Assembly (NCBI GenBank): GCA_038251405.1
Contig: JBBSBH010000015.1
Coordinates: forward strand, 1 to 64,000
Source: JADJLQ01 sp038251405
GTDB lineage: Bacteria; Bacteroidota; Bacteroidia; Chitinophagales; Saprospiraceae
Direction of reading: 5' to 3'
Length of the DNA: 64,000 nucleotides
Positions 16,214 to 25,413 of the stretch are shown here, in pieces. Numbering within the stretch: the stretch's first letter is position 1; the number at the start of each line of letters is the position of its first letter. The position numbers and the translations under genes were made by a program. Below the pieces are notes generated by a model. The model was given only the letters and a program-made list of their open reading frames with translations. It searched no databases and was not told where the DNA came from.

Positions 16214-18415
16214 CTATTTCGCCTCATTAATCTCCAACACTACACTTTTTCTTCTCAAACTAAGAAGAAGATTGAATCCTATTTTCATCAAAAAATCCCC
16301 TGAATAAACGGCTGATTCATCAATAAATGTTTTGGTGCCCGGGTACAGATTTAGTTCTTTGATTTTATACTTTTTTGATGCATCGAGCCCTTGCCATTTT
16401 ATCGGATCCGGCGAATAGTTTGGATCCCATCTATTCGTAACTACATAATTGAAGCTCACTGCCCGATCCTTTTTTTCTGTTACATACATGAGGGCCGCTG
16501 CTGGCTGCTCCCAAGGATTAGAAAGTCGATATACATCACCATACCAAATGACATCTTTGATAGCATTAAAAGTTTTAACGGCAGATTGGGCAGATGCTAA
16601 ATCATTTTCACTTAACGCATCTACTACTATATCAAAACCCAATTTGCCCATCATAGCAACATCGGTCCTGAATTTCATCGATACTTTGCTCCAATCAGTC
16701 ACATGATTACAACTTGTTATCGCCGGATAGAAATAGGAATTTTCCCATTGGATAAAAATTCTTTCCAACGGGTCTGTATTATCACTCAGCCAAAATTCAG
16801 TAAAATATTTCAGCGCACCATAATCCACTCTCCCACCGCCACCAGAGCAAAGCATCATATCCAAATGAGGATATTTTGTACGGATTCGATCATATACGGA
16901 GTATAGTCCCTTAATATAATCTACATAAAGTTGACTCTGCTTTTGAGCGGTTTTTTCCAGATATTGCGAGTGAGCATTAAATATTACAGCATTGCAGTCC
17001 CATTTGAAAAAAGCCAGCTCAGGGTTTTTTATCATCATCTGATCCAGGGTATTGAAAACAAAGTTTTGCACTTCAGGATTGGATAGGTCTAGCACCAATT
17101 GATTTCGAAAATATTGCTCAGGCCGATCTTTTTCTTTAATCACCCAATCCGGATGCTTTTCGTATAGTTCACTCTTTGGATTCACCATTTCTGTTTCTAT
17201 CCAGATGCCGAATTTTACCCCAGCGGTTTTAGCTTCCTTTACCAGGTAACCAATACCATGAGGCAATTTCTTTACATTTTCCTGCCAATCGCCCAAGCCT
17301 GCATTATCACCATTGCGTGGGTACTTATTTCCAAACCATCCATCATCCAATAAAAACATATCTACTCCCAGCTTCTTAGCTCCTTTAAATAAGCCCACTA
17401 GTTTATTTTCATCAAAATCAAAATAGGTAGCTTCCCAATTATTCAATAAAGTCATTCTGCTTCCATTACCATCAGGTATGCGATAGTTTCGAGCCCAGCG
17501 ATGCAACGATCTGCTAGCGTCACCCTTACCATGCTCGGAGTATGTATAAATAAAAGATGGTGTAATGAATTCCTTTCCGGGCGCTAATGGATATTCAGAT
17601 GCATAAGGATTGATACCCGATATTACTCTGAGGTGATGATAAAGATCCATTTCAAAATCTATCTTAAAATTTCCAGACCAGGCTAATTGACCAAGTAAAA
17701 CTTTTCCTTCGGTCTCCGTTGCGGGCTTGTCAAATGAAAGTTGAAATGAAGGTGGGGAAAAAAGATTGGTCCTGGTGCCTAACTTGGAGTCCAGTGTTTT
17801 TATACCGTAGGTAAGTTTTGATTCTTCTGGTCGCATCTCAGCCCCCCAGGCACCATGATATTGTGTCAGATAGTAATTATCGGCTATAAAGTATAGATTC
17901 GAAGAAGCATACTTCTCCATTTCTATTTTTCCTTTCTGCATGTTTTTAATCACTTTCCATTCTTCTATCACATTTTCATTCTTATACACTTTATAATGCA
18001 AAGTGACTTCCACAAGATTTACATCATCTTTCAATTGAATAATGAATTCCTTCACATTAGCATTGATGGTTTTTATTTCATGACCTGCATATTTTAGTTC
18101 AGTACTCAGATCACCATTCGCATGTGTGACTTGCAGCGCTGGTTCTACCAGGGTAGTAGATCCCGATGGAGTGTACACATTATTGTAATCACCAACGGCA
18201 TTATTATCCCGCATGAGATACTGCTTTGATACGGCATCGTAGTCAGATGGTGAAATCAGTTTATTTCCAAAGTAAGCAATTAGTAATTTATTGTCCTTAT
18301 TAGTCGACAATACCATAGCGAAATCATTTGTTTCTATTGGAATGATGGTAACCATTTGACCATAGACAACTACTGAAATCAATAAGCTGATGAATAAAGA
18401 AAAGTGTTTATACAT
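16214..18415 (-). CDS. Secreted alpha-galactosidase, GH36 family
   Basis: A 733-residue glycoside hydrolase with a signal peptide (MYKHFSLFISLLISVVVYGQ). Clan GH-D motifs of GH36 are clear: FLLDDGWFGNKYPRN in the barrel, nucleophile D473 in FFKWDCNAV, and acid/base D545 in FWLSDNTDPLER preceded by CSGGGGRVDYGALKYF. The 72-residue gap between the two aspartates fits GH36. An N-terminal beta-sandwich (about 25-290) precedes the catalytic barrel. It should remove terminal alpha-galactosyl residues in the periplasm or outside. There is no transporter or SusCD pair beside it. The 3' ends of this gene and the permease gene nearly touch. Confidence 0.9.
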   Translation of the reverse strand: MYKHFSLFISLLISVVVYGQMVTIIPIETNDFAMVLSTNKDNKLLIAYFGNKLISPSDYDAVSKQYLMRDNNAVGDYNNVYTPSGSTTLVEPALQVTHANGDLSTELKYAGHEIKTINANVKEFIIQLKDDVNLVEVTLHYKVYKNENVIEEWKVIKNMQKGKIEMEKYASSNLYFIADNYYLTQYHGAWGAEMRPEESKLTYGIKTLDSKLGTRTNLFSPPSFQLSFDKPATETEGKVLLGQLAWSGNFKIDFEMDLYHHLRVISGINPYASEYPLAPGKEFITPSFIYTYSEHGKGDASRSLHRWARNYRIPDGNGSRMTLLNNWEATYFDFDENKLVGLFKGAKKLGVDMFLLDDGWFGNKYPRNGDNAGLGDWQENVKKLPHGIGYLVKEAKTAGVKFGIWIETEMVNPKSELYEKHPDWVIKEKDRPEQYFRNQLVLDLSNPEVQNFVFNTLDQMMIKNPELAFFKWDCNAVIFNAHSQYLEKTAQKQSQLYVDYIKGLYSVYDRIRTKYPHLDMMLCSGGGGRVDYGALKYFTEFWLSDNTDPLERIFIQWENSYFYPAITSCNHVTDWSKVSMKFRTDVAMMGKLGFDIVVDALSENDLASAQSAVKTFNAIKDVIWYGDVYRLSNPWEQPAAALMYVTEKKDRAVSFNYVVTNRWDPNYSPDPIKWQGLDASKKYKIKELNLYPGTKTFIDESAVYSGDFLMKIGFNLLLSLRRKSVVLEINEAK

Positions 18416-19085
18416 TATATTTTAAAAAGGATAGTTTAAGTCAAATATAGGCTAATCTCAATTTTTGCAACTAATGAAAAAATTGCCCGATGGGGCTGAA
18501 ATTCATTATCCCAACATTTAACATAGGGGTCTGATACAAGTATCGGATTCCTACGACCTCACAATAATAGAACTGTATATCAATTATTCGTCAACTTTTA
18601 GAGTACATGTTGAAACTGCAAATTTCGGTTGTATGTAAAAAGACATCATTGGCTTTAATGAATTATTTTAACCTCTATTAAAGTTTTCTAAAACAACAAT
18701 ACCTGAAGCATGGACCCGTTTTCTATTCAATAAATACATCGATAAATCCTTTGCCCTTTGAAAGATATTGATAATCAAGTACTACAAAGAAATAAATAAA
18801 TCATCCCACAGAATGCCTTGATAGGCAGACTATAAAGCGGATATCCAAAGATGCTTTATAGACTGCCTGTTGAGGCATATTTTCTCTCCCTATTTAGTTA
18901 ATTATTCTTCATTCTTTAAGGTCAGCTAATTTTTTAATAAGATTATAAAAAATGAAATCATAAACTTTATTGTAAATGATTCCATTAGTAATTCATTGAC
19001 TTTACACAGCTACGAATCACATTAATATTGTATCAGGTAGAATAAATAAGTATTCTAATTATCAATCAATTTCAATTATAAAAAC
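18416..19085. other. 670-bp intergenic region between divergent genes
   Basis: No coding sequence is supported. It must hold promoters for the alpha-galactosidase (leftward) and the Spy-like gene (rightward). Its only marked structure is the long inverted repeat at 18813-18878. Confidence 0.6.
18813..18878. repeat. Long inverted repeat (26-bp arms, 14-nt loop)
   Basis: The left arm at 18813-18838 (ATGCCTTGATAGGCAG...) and right arm at 18853-18878 (...CTGCCTGTTGAGGCAT) pair at 22 of 26 positions around GGATATCCAAAGAT. No gene ends close by (over 200 bp to the Spy-like gene and about 400 bp to the alpha-galactosidase start), so a simple terminator is unlikely. It could be a small palindromic repeat element or a structured RNA. 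Confidence 0.65.
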
Positions 19086-19544
19086 ATGAAAATTTTATTT
19101 CTAAGTGTAATAATGATGGCTTTAACAGTCTCTTATTCCAATGCACAAACAGGTTCTGCTTCTAAAGCAGCTACGGCTCCAGTTTCAAAAGAAAAAATGA
19201 TGAAGCCCCATAGCGATGGAGATCATTCTATGGAGCATAAAATGGGAACCCCCGAAGAAAGAGCAACCAGGATGACAGAGCGGATAACTAAGATGTGTAG
19301 CCTCGATGCCGCGACTGCTCAATCGGTAAAAGCTATCGCTTTAGCCCGTGATACAAAAATAGATGAAATTCATACCGGCACCCTGGACAATAAAGCTAAA
19401 GAAGTGGCATTGAAAGCCAATAAACAAGAATTCGAAGCAAAACTTAAAGGTGTACTTACTGCTGATCAATTTGCAAAATATCAGGAATCATCTCACCGTA
19501 ACCATAAAATGGAACACAAAGCTGCAAGTACAGATAAAAAATAA
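19086..19544 (+). CDS. Secreted Spy/LTXXQ-like small helical protein
   Basis: A 152-residue protein with a signal peptide (MKILFLSVIMMALTVSYSNAQ), a His/Lys/Met-rich linker (about 35-55, HSDGDHSMEHKMG) and a helical region (56-135) with TPEERATRMTERITKM and LTADQFAKYQE. That pairing of an acidic/basic helix with a late LTxxQ-like motif is seen in Spy/CpxP-like periplasmic proteins and related Bacteroidota proteins. A second His/Met patch (HRNHKMEHK) is at the C-terminus, suggesting possible metal binding. The function is inferred only from this resemblance. Confidence 0.6.
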   Translation: MKILFLSVIMMALTVSYSNAQTGSASKAATAPVSKEKMMKPHSDGDHSMEHKMGTPEERATRMTERITKMCSLDAATAQSVKAIALARDTKIDEIHTGTLDNKAKEVALKANKQEFEAKLKGVLTADQFAKYQESSHRNHKMEHKAASTDKK

Positions 19545-19566
19545 AATCTGATCAATTAAAAATTTC

Positions 19567-19604
19567 AAGGCTTATTCAATTCAATTTTGAGTAAGTCTTT
19601 TTAT
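19567..19604 (+). terminator. Rho-independent terminator after the Spy-like gene
   Basis: AAGGCTTATTCAA pairs with TTGAGTAAGTCTT around a short loop and runs into TTTTTATTT. It begins 22 bp after the stop codon and ends at the 3' end of the convergent gene at 19601. Confidence 0.7.
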
Positions 19605-20092
19605 TTGTGATTACCACTGAAGTCCTGATTATAAAAACCATTTGCTTCAGGGATTTTGACCACATTAAATTCAAAATGATTCGCCTCATGACATGTATTG
19701 CAAGTGGCTGTCAATAAAGCATACTTACTTTTAAATAGTGATGGATTTTTAAGGTTGATGGCGCTGTTTACACTATCCAGAGCAGGCCTAATCATATTGA
19801 TCATTTTAGACTCTGGACGATCTGTTTCATACAGTTCAATATCATCCATTGATTCCATGATTTCATGAATTTCAAAATCACATAAAGGCCAGTTTTCAAG
19901 TAAGCCAGCAAACCAAAGTTTTGCATGGTGGGACTGGATATTACTCATAAACTCTCCAAAGCCCGGCTTGTATGACAAATCCATTCTTTCCTGAAGGCTA
20001 TCCAATTTTTTCTGAAGGGACACAAATTGATCACGATTCGGTGATTGACATGCTATCATTAGAAGTAATACACTAAGTAAAATGAGTTTCAT
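19601..20092 (-). CDS. Monohaem cytochrome-like lipoprotein
   Basis: A 163-residue protein with a lipoprotein-like signal (MKLILLSVLLLMIACQSP, lipid cysteine at residue 15) and one CxxCH haem motif near the C-terminus (TATCNTCHEANHFEFNVVKIPE). The late single haem site preceded by helices resembles cytochrome c'-type or small periplasmic haem proteins of Bacteroidota, but I cannot name a family. I chose the ATG at 20092 because the lipobox then falls at a normal distance; in-frame ATGs up to 20161 are possible. No redox partner gene is adjacent. Confidence 0.6.
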   Translation of the reverse strand: MKLILLSVLLLMIACQSPNRDQFVSLQKKLDSLQERMDLSYKPGFGEFMSNIQSHHAKLWFAGLLENWPLCDFEIHEIMESMDDIELYETDRPESKMINMIRPALDSVNSAINLKNPSLFKSKYALLTATCNTCHEANHFEFNVVKIPEANGFYNQDFSGNHK

Positions 20093-20618
20093 GATCATTA
20101 AAATTACTATATAGTAAGGCCTCATTTGAATAAATTTTGAAAAGGTATATTTCATTTGCACATTAGCAATTCAATCACCCACATTTCATCTGTAAGTAGG
20201 ATCACGATTTGTAATTGAAATTAACCTCAAGCTCCGATTTTCATTTTAATTGGGATATTTATCCAACTCAAACACTCCTAATTCATCACAAATAAAGTTC
20301 GCTACTTTCGAAGAAGCCTACCATCAGTTGATGATTTGAAATGGTGCCTATGTAGGTGCAACATGTGCAAACAGCCATTGGCAAAGACGATTCAACTCAA
20401 ATGGATTTGGTTGAAGGTGGTTTTTAGCAATAAAAATGTGTTTATGCCGTGTAAATCCACCTTTACCTTATATAAAGAATTTTTCGGTGAATGCCAATAA
20501 TGGTGTTGCATTGGGTGCGGGATGGTACTAATTGATTAGGATTGGAATGACAACTTTCTATATGAAGTCGGCTCCTTAAAAAATTATGTACCTTTTCCAC
20601 TCAAATTAAATTGACCAG
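20093..20618. other. Intergenic region with possible coding remnants
   Basis: No intact gene is seen. A short frame ending at about 20535 reads VNANNGVALGAGWY before a stop, which resembles the tail of an outer-membrane beta-barrel protein, but nothing upstream supports a full gene. I treat it as possible degraded DNA. Confidence 0.25.
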
Positions 20619-21773
20619 GTGGCATTAGATTTCAATACACAGTATCCATCTATTGAGGATTTGCGGGCCAAGGCTAAACGTAGAATTCCGCGTTTTGCAT
20701 TTGAATACTTGGATGGCGGTTGCAATGAGGACATCAACCTGCACAAAAACACAGCTGATATCAGAGAAATCAACCTCCAGCCACGATATGTAAGTTCATT
20801 CCATGAAGCGAGTTTAAAAACCAAATGCATGGAAATTGAATACGATGCGCCATTTGGTGTGGCTCCCGTAGGATTGCAAGGTTTAATTTGGCCCAATTCG
20901 CCTGAAATCTTAGCTCGTGCAGCCTTCAAGCACAACATTCCTTTTGTGTTAAGCACCGTTTCCACGAGTAGTATTGAGAGAATTAGTGAGCTCACCGAAG
21001 GCAAAGCCTGGTTTCAGTTGTATCATCCTACCGAAAATCGGTTAAGAGACGACATTATCAGAAGAGCCGCCGCTGCTGAATGTCCAGTTTTAATCATTTT
21101 ATGCGATGTTCCAACTTTTGGCTTTCGGCCAAGAGACATCCGAAATGGCTTGTCGATGCCGCCTAAAATGTCGTTGACTAATATAATGCAGGTTTTAGGC
21201 AAGCCTGGATGGGCTTTAGAAACACTCAAGCATGGAATACCTAATTTTGAATCGTTGAAGCCATACATGGCAAAAGACTTAGACATGGCAAAGCTCGGAG
21301 CGTTTATGAATCAGACTTTTTCTGGCAGATTGGATGAGGAGAAAATAAAACCAATTAGAGACATGTGGAAGGGCAAGCTGGTTTTGAAAGGGGTGGCTTC
21401 CGAAAAAGATGCAGAAGCGGCGGTAAGATTGGGGCTTGACGGCATCATTGTTTCTAACCACGGAGGTAGACAATTAGATGCAGGCGAGTCCACAATTAAA
21501 TCATTACAGTCGATCGTTAAAAGTTATGGCAACCAAATAGAAGTAATGATAGACAGCGGTTTGCGCTCAGGCCCTGACATTGCCCGCACCCTGGCAAGCG
21601 GTGCCAAGTTCACCTTTATGGGAAGATCATTCATGTATGGAACAGCTGCTTTGGGCGAGGATGGAGGTAATCATGTGATGTCACTTCTAAAAGTGCAGCT
21701 CCAGCAAGTGATGGAACAACTAGGTTGCGAGAAAATTGAGGACTTGACTAATCACCTGATCACTAAAAGCTGA
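20619..21773 (+). CDS. FMN-dependent alpha-hydroxy-acid oxidase/dehydrogenase (lactate oxidase-like)
   Basis: A 384-residue TIM-barrel flavoprotein of the LctO/LldD/glycolate oxidase family. Visible motifs are the N-terminal AFEYLDGG, the FMN-contacting FVLSTVSTSSIE and FQLY, and the active-site SNHGGRQLDAG with H281 and R284, followed by DSGLRSGPDIARTLASGAKFTFMGR. These enzymes oxidise L-2-hydroxy acids such as lactate or glycolate to the 2-oxo acid. Sequence alone does not settle whether oxygen or a quinone/cytochrome accepts the electrons. The start is GTG at 20619; no better ATG precedes it. Length is normal. Confidence 0.88.
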   Translation: MALDFNTQYPSIEDLRAKAKRRIPRFAFEYLDGGCNEDINLHKNTADIREINLQPRYVSSFHEASLKTKCMEIEYDAPFGVAPVGLQGLIWPNSPEILARAAFKHNIPFVLSTVSTSSIERISELTEGKAWFQLYHPTENRLRDDIIRRAAAAECPVLIILCDVPTFGFRPRDIRNGLSMPPKMSLTNIMQVLGKPGWALETLKHGIPNFESLKPYMAKDLDMAKLGAFMNQTFSGRLDEEKIKPIRDMWKGKLVLKGVASEKDAEAAVRLGLDGIIVSNHGGRQLDAGESTIKSLQSIVKSYGNQIEVMIDSGLRSGPDIARTLASGAKFTFMGRSFMYGTAALGEDGGNHVMSLLKVQLQQVMEQLGCEKIEDLTNHLITKS

Positions 21774-21777
21774 AGGA

Positions 21778-22160
21778 ATGAATGAAGAAACCTTGAACGC
21801 TGCTGTCATTGAAAACGAGACTATCGGAGAAGAAATTTGAAAGAACCGCAGTTCCTACCTCAAAAGTCAATGACTGGAAGAACTTTTTAGTCAATTATGC
21901 GGGCGAGCATGCTGCCTGAAGCTCAGTCATTTCTTACTACCGGCTAGTCACCTCCTGTTTCCATCGCACTATTGGCCTATAGCGCTATTGGCATTTGGGG
22001 CATAATTACCGAGGTGATTGATGGAAAGGCTACGGCAAATCCAACCCGATTAAAGTGCTGGACTTGCATTTCATTTCATTCGCCCCTAAACCTCAACTTT
22101 TTGGGTTACCATCTTTGCTGGCACCTTGGCTATCATAGTAGGATTATTCCCAGCTTTTCT
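21778..22160 (+). pseudogene. Frameshifted remnants of an unidentified gene
   Basis: Three coding-looking stretches lie in different frames: MNEETLNAAVIENETIGEEI (21778-21840), FERTAVPTSKVNDWKNFLVN (about 21835-21910) and a membrane-like LLAYSAIGIWGIITEVIDGK (about 21970-22030). They cannot be joined without frameshifts. I infer a decayed gene, possibly membrane-bound, but do not recognise the family. It separates the oxidase gene from the efflux operon. Confidence 0.35.
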
Positions 22161-22211
22161 GTAAAACTTCGTTTCTCTATATTTTTTTTTGTAAAATTAT
22201 TTCTAATTCTC

Positions 22212-22242
22212 TTGACAAACTTAACACTGTTATTTATATTTG
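22212..22242 (+). promoter_or_regulatory. Bacteroidota-type promoter of the efflux operon
   Basis: TTGACA at 22212 and TATATTTG at 22235 match the Bacteroidota -33 (TTTG/TTG) and -7 (TAnnTTTG) boxes, with 23 bp between their starts. The start codon of the TetR gene follows 18 bp after the -7 box. Confidence 0.6.
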
Positions 22243-22259
22243 CACTATAAATTCAATTA

Positions 22260-22886
22260 ATGGGTATCACCGATAGAAAAGAAAGAGAAAAACAAGAGTT
22301 AACAGAACTAATACTAAAAGAAGCACGTGCTGTTTTTTTGGAGGAAGGCTTTGAAAAGACTTCCATACGAAAGATAGCAGATCGCATAGAGTACTCACCC
22401 ACAACTATTTATCTCTATTTTAAAGATAAGAACGAATTGCTTTTGGGCTTACATCAGGAAGCATTCACCCATCTATTTGCAGCGCTCTCATCTGTGGGAT
22501 CGGTGCCTGATGCTTTTGATCGATTGGTAGCTTTGGGCAGATCTTATATTGAATATGGCCTTAAGAATCCGGAAGAGTATGACCTAATGTTCATGCTTTC
22601 GGCTCCTATGGACGCACTTGATTGCAGGCATGAGGTCTGGTGTGATGGTGAGCGTGCGATTGACCTGGTTAAAAGCATGGTAGATGACTGTAAAGCACAT
22701 CAATATTTTCCACCGGAAATAAATACCCATTCCATGGCTATCATGCTCTGGAGTACGGTACATGGATTGGTTTCATTACACCTCAAAAATCGTTTTGCCA
22801 TGTTCAAAGACCAAATGGATATTGAAAAAATGATTCACAATAGTTTCACCCTTTATGTAGAGTTACTCAAAAAATTCAAATCCTAA
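22260..22886 (+). CDS. TetR/AcrR-family repressor of the efflux operon
   Basis: A 208-residue regulator with an N-terminal TetR helix-turn-helix (about 14-62: AVFLEEGFEKTSIRKIADRI then SPTTIYLYFKDKNELL) and a helical ligand domain resembling TetR_C WHG-type domains. It is the first gene of the TetR-TolC-MFP-RND string, 35 bp before the tolC-like gene, and so probably represses its own operon until a pump substrate binds. A clear promoter lies just upstream. Confidence 0.92.
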   Translation: MGITDRKEREKQELTELILKEARAVFLEEGFEKTSIRKIADRIEYSPTTIYLYFKDKNELLLGLHQEAFTHLFAALSSVGSVPDAFDRLVALGRSYIEYGLKNPEEYDLMFMLSAPMDALDCRHEVWCDGERAIDLVKSMVDDCKAHQYFPPEINTHSMAIMLWSTVHGLVSLHLKNRFAMFKDQMDIEKMIHNSFTLYVELLKKFKS

Positions 22887-22921
22887 TTACTCCCATTCAT
22901 TCATTTTACATCAGACTTAAA

Positions 22922-24244
22922 ATGCGAATCATAAAAAAAGTATTCATTGCAGGATGGCTCATGTCAATCTCGGTGACCCTCGCCAAGGCTCAGACTCCTC
23001 TTGAAACCTATATCCGGGAAGCATTGCAAAATAACGGCTTGATTAAGGAACAGAAAGCCTGGCTTGAAGAAAAGAAAGCAGGGCTGGAATTGGCGAATAA
23101 ACAATTTAGTCCGGAAATTAATTTTGGTACTAGCTATACATTGGCCGCTGGTGGCAGATCTATTGCATTTCCTATAGGGGATTTACTCAATACTGCTTAT
23201 AGCGAATTAAATAGATTAACAAGTTCAAATAAATTTCCTCAACTCGAAAATCAGACAGTTCAGTTTCTTCCCAATAATTTTTATGATGCCAGAATCCGTT
23301 TGACACAACCTATTCTGAGGCCAGAGATAAAAACGAATCAGGCCATAAAGAAAGAGCAAATAAATTTGCAGCAAATACAATCAGACATAGCTGTAAGGGA
23401 TGTCACCAGGGATGTAAAAAAAGCATACTACCAATATATCCAGTCAGGAGAATTAATAAAAATCCTACATCAAAGCCTGGTGATTCTGGACGAGAGCGAA
23501 AGAGTAAGTAGAAGTCTGATCAATAACGGAATGGCTATACCTTCTACGCTTTTGCGACTTGAATCGGAGAAGTCAAAAATCAATGCACAGATATATGCTG
23601 CCGAAAACCAAAAGAAAGATGCTGCTGCTTACCTTAATTATTTAAGAGGAAGTGGAGGTAGCGAAATAAAATATGTTGAAGAAACCCAATTGCCCATCCT
23701 GGATAATTACCAATCAGACATTAAAATTGAAGAATTATCACTTATTGATAAAAATCTTGCTATTCAGGAGTTGGCGTTGGATTTGGAAAAAAAATATAAT
23801 AACCCCAGATTGGGTGCTCAAGTAGACCTGGGATCACAGAATTTCAATTTTAAATATGGAGGCTATTTGTTAGCAGGTATACAATTGGATATTCCCATCT
23901 GGAACAATAAAAAGAATATACTCAGGCAAAATGAAATCGTAGCTGGAATAAATGCAGTAAAAGAGAAAAAAGCATGGGCCGAAGAGGGAATCAAACTCCA
24001 GCTTAGCCAATCCCGAAGGCAATTAGAAACAGCCATCAATCAATATCATTCTTTTACTCCCATTTTAGAAATGGCTCAGAAATACCAGGCCGAATTAATG
24101 AAAAAATACAAACAAGGTCAGGCCAATCAGGTAGAGATGATCGATGCTTTATCTCAAATCACTTTCGCACAAACTCAACAATCGATAGCGCTGTATCAGG
24201 CATGGTCACAAGCCGCTGATTTGGAAAGACTGACCAAACAATAA
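22922..24244 (+). CDS. TolC-family outer-membrane efflux protein
   Basis: A 440-residue protein with a signal peptide (cleavage near residue 24, AKAQT) and two OEP-type helical halves, the second ending with the typical KYKQGQANQVEMIDAL and heptad-rich QSIALYQAWSQAADLERL. It should form the trimeric outer-membrane exit duct for the RND pump encoded two genes downstream. The gap to the adaptor gene is 28 bp, so they are co-transcribed. Confidence 0.9.
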   Translation: MRIIKKVFIAGWLMSISVTLAKAQTPLETYIREALQNNGLIKEQKAWLEEKKAGLELANKQFSPEINFGTSYTLAAGGRSIAFPIGDLLNTAYSELNRLTSSNKFPQLENQTVQFLPNNFYDARIRLTQPILRPEIKTNQAIKKEQINLQQIQSDIAVRDVTRDVKKAYYQYIQSGELIKILHQSLVILDESERVSRSLINNGMAIPSTLLRLESEKSKINAQIYAAENQKKDAAAYLNYLRGSGGSEIKYVEETQLPILDNYQSDIKIEELSLIDKNLAIQELALDLEKKYNNPRLGAQVDLGSQNFNFKYGGYLLAGIQLDIPIWNNKKNILRQNEIVAGINAVKEKKAWAEEGIKLQLSQSRRQLETAINQYHSFTPILEMAQKYQAELMKKYKQGQANQVEMIDALSQITFAQTQQSIALYQAWSQAADLERLTKQ

Positions 24245-24272
24245 ATCCCAACCTTATTATAAAAAAATAGAA

Positions 24273-25337
24273 ATGAAAAATCTATCACTCTTTGTCGTTG
24301 CATTATTTATCCTATGGTTTTTTAGTTCGTCCTGTCATAAAAAATCAAAAGAGCCAGTGTACCAATCTTCCGTGGCTAATTTGGATGTTTTTAAAGTAAA
24401 AGTGACTGATATCTCATCGTCCGAAGCTATCGCAGATATACAAGCTACAGGGATATTATCCTCAGATTTAGAATCGAAGCCTTCATTCAAAACAGGCGGA
24501 GTGATAGATCGTACCTATTTCAAGGAAGGTGATCGCATCCAAAAAGGAGCGTTATTAGCCAGGCTGAATTTATCAGAAATAAAAGCCCAGGCAGAGCAAG
24601 CAAAAAAAGCAGTAGAGAAGACTACTCGTGATCTTACCAGGGCTAAAAATTTATTTGCTGACAGTGTGGCTACGCTGGAGCAAGTCCAAAATGCTCAAAC
24701 TGCCTATGATATGTCTATAGAAACTCTAAAGATTGTTGAATTCAATCAGTCATACTCTAAAGTGATAGCTCCTGAATCAGGAATAGTAATCAAACAACTA
24801 GCCCGCGAAGGCGAAATAGTCGGTCCCAGGATGCCTGTATGTGTAGTGATGGGCATTGGACAAAGCCACTGGATAGTAAAAGCAGCGTTAACCGATAAAG
24901 ATTGGGCGAGGATCAAAAAAGGTGACAAATCCAAAGTAAGATTCGAAGCATTTCCCGATCAGGAATTTGAGGGCCAGGTGAGTAAGGTAGCAGATATGGC
25001 CAATGCAGGCACTGCCACACTGGATGCAGAAATAAAATTAAAAACTACGGTACAAAAATTAGCCGCCGGATTGATCTCCAATATTACTATACATCCATCA
25101 GATTTAAAATTAGTTACTAAAATTACAATTCCCATAGAAGCATTGGTGTCTGCCAATGAAGGGAACGCTATCGTATTCGTTCCTAAAGATGGTATCGCTC
25201 TGCGCAAAACAATCAGGATAGATAAGATTTTAGGAAAAGAAGTGACTATCTCATCCGGGCTGGAAGGCGTATCAAAAATAATTACATCAGGAGCCGTTTA
25301 CCTGCAAGATGGTGACAAAATAGAAATTGTCCATTAG
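24273..25337 (+). CDS. RND efflux periplasmic adaptor (MFP) lipoprotein
   Basis: A 354-residue membrane-fusion protein. The N-terminus is a lipoprotein signal with the lipid cysteine at residue 21 (FFSSSCHKKS). A biotinyl/lipoyl-like half (GGVIDRTYFKEGDRIQKGAL) is followed by a short helical hairpin (about 100-150), the second lipoyl half (YSKVIAPESGIVIKQLAREG), then beta-barrel and membrane-proximal domains. It bridges the RND permease and the TolC-like duct. Length is usual for HAE-1 adaptors. Confidence 0.92.
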   Translation: MKNLSLFVVALFILWFFSSSCHKKSKEPVYQSSVANLDVFKVKVTDISSSEAIADIQATGILSSDLESKPSFKTGGVIDRTYFKEGDRIQKGALLARLNLSEIKAQAEQAKKAVEKTTRDLTRAKNLFADSVATLEQVQNAQTAYDMSIETLKIVEFNQSYSKVIAPESGIVIKQLAREGEIVGPRMPVCVVMGIGQSHWIVKAALTDKDWARIKKGDKSKVRFEAFPDQEFEGQVSKVADMANAGTATLDAEIKLKTTVQKLAAGLISNITIHPSDLKLVTKITIPIEALVSANEGNAIVFVPKDGIALRKTIRIDKILGKEVTISSGLEGVSKIITSGAVYLQDGDKIEIVH

Positions 25338-25413
25338 ATCTCTCATCACTCCAATCAAAAATCAAAAAACGCATTCTTCATTGCAGAAAATGCAAATTGA
25401 AAAATAAAATAAT

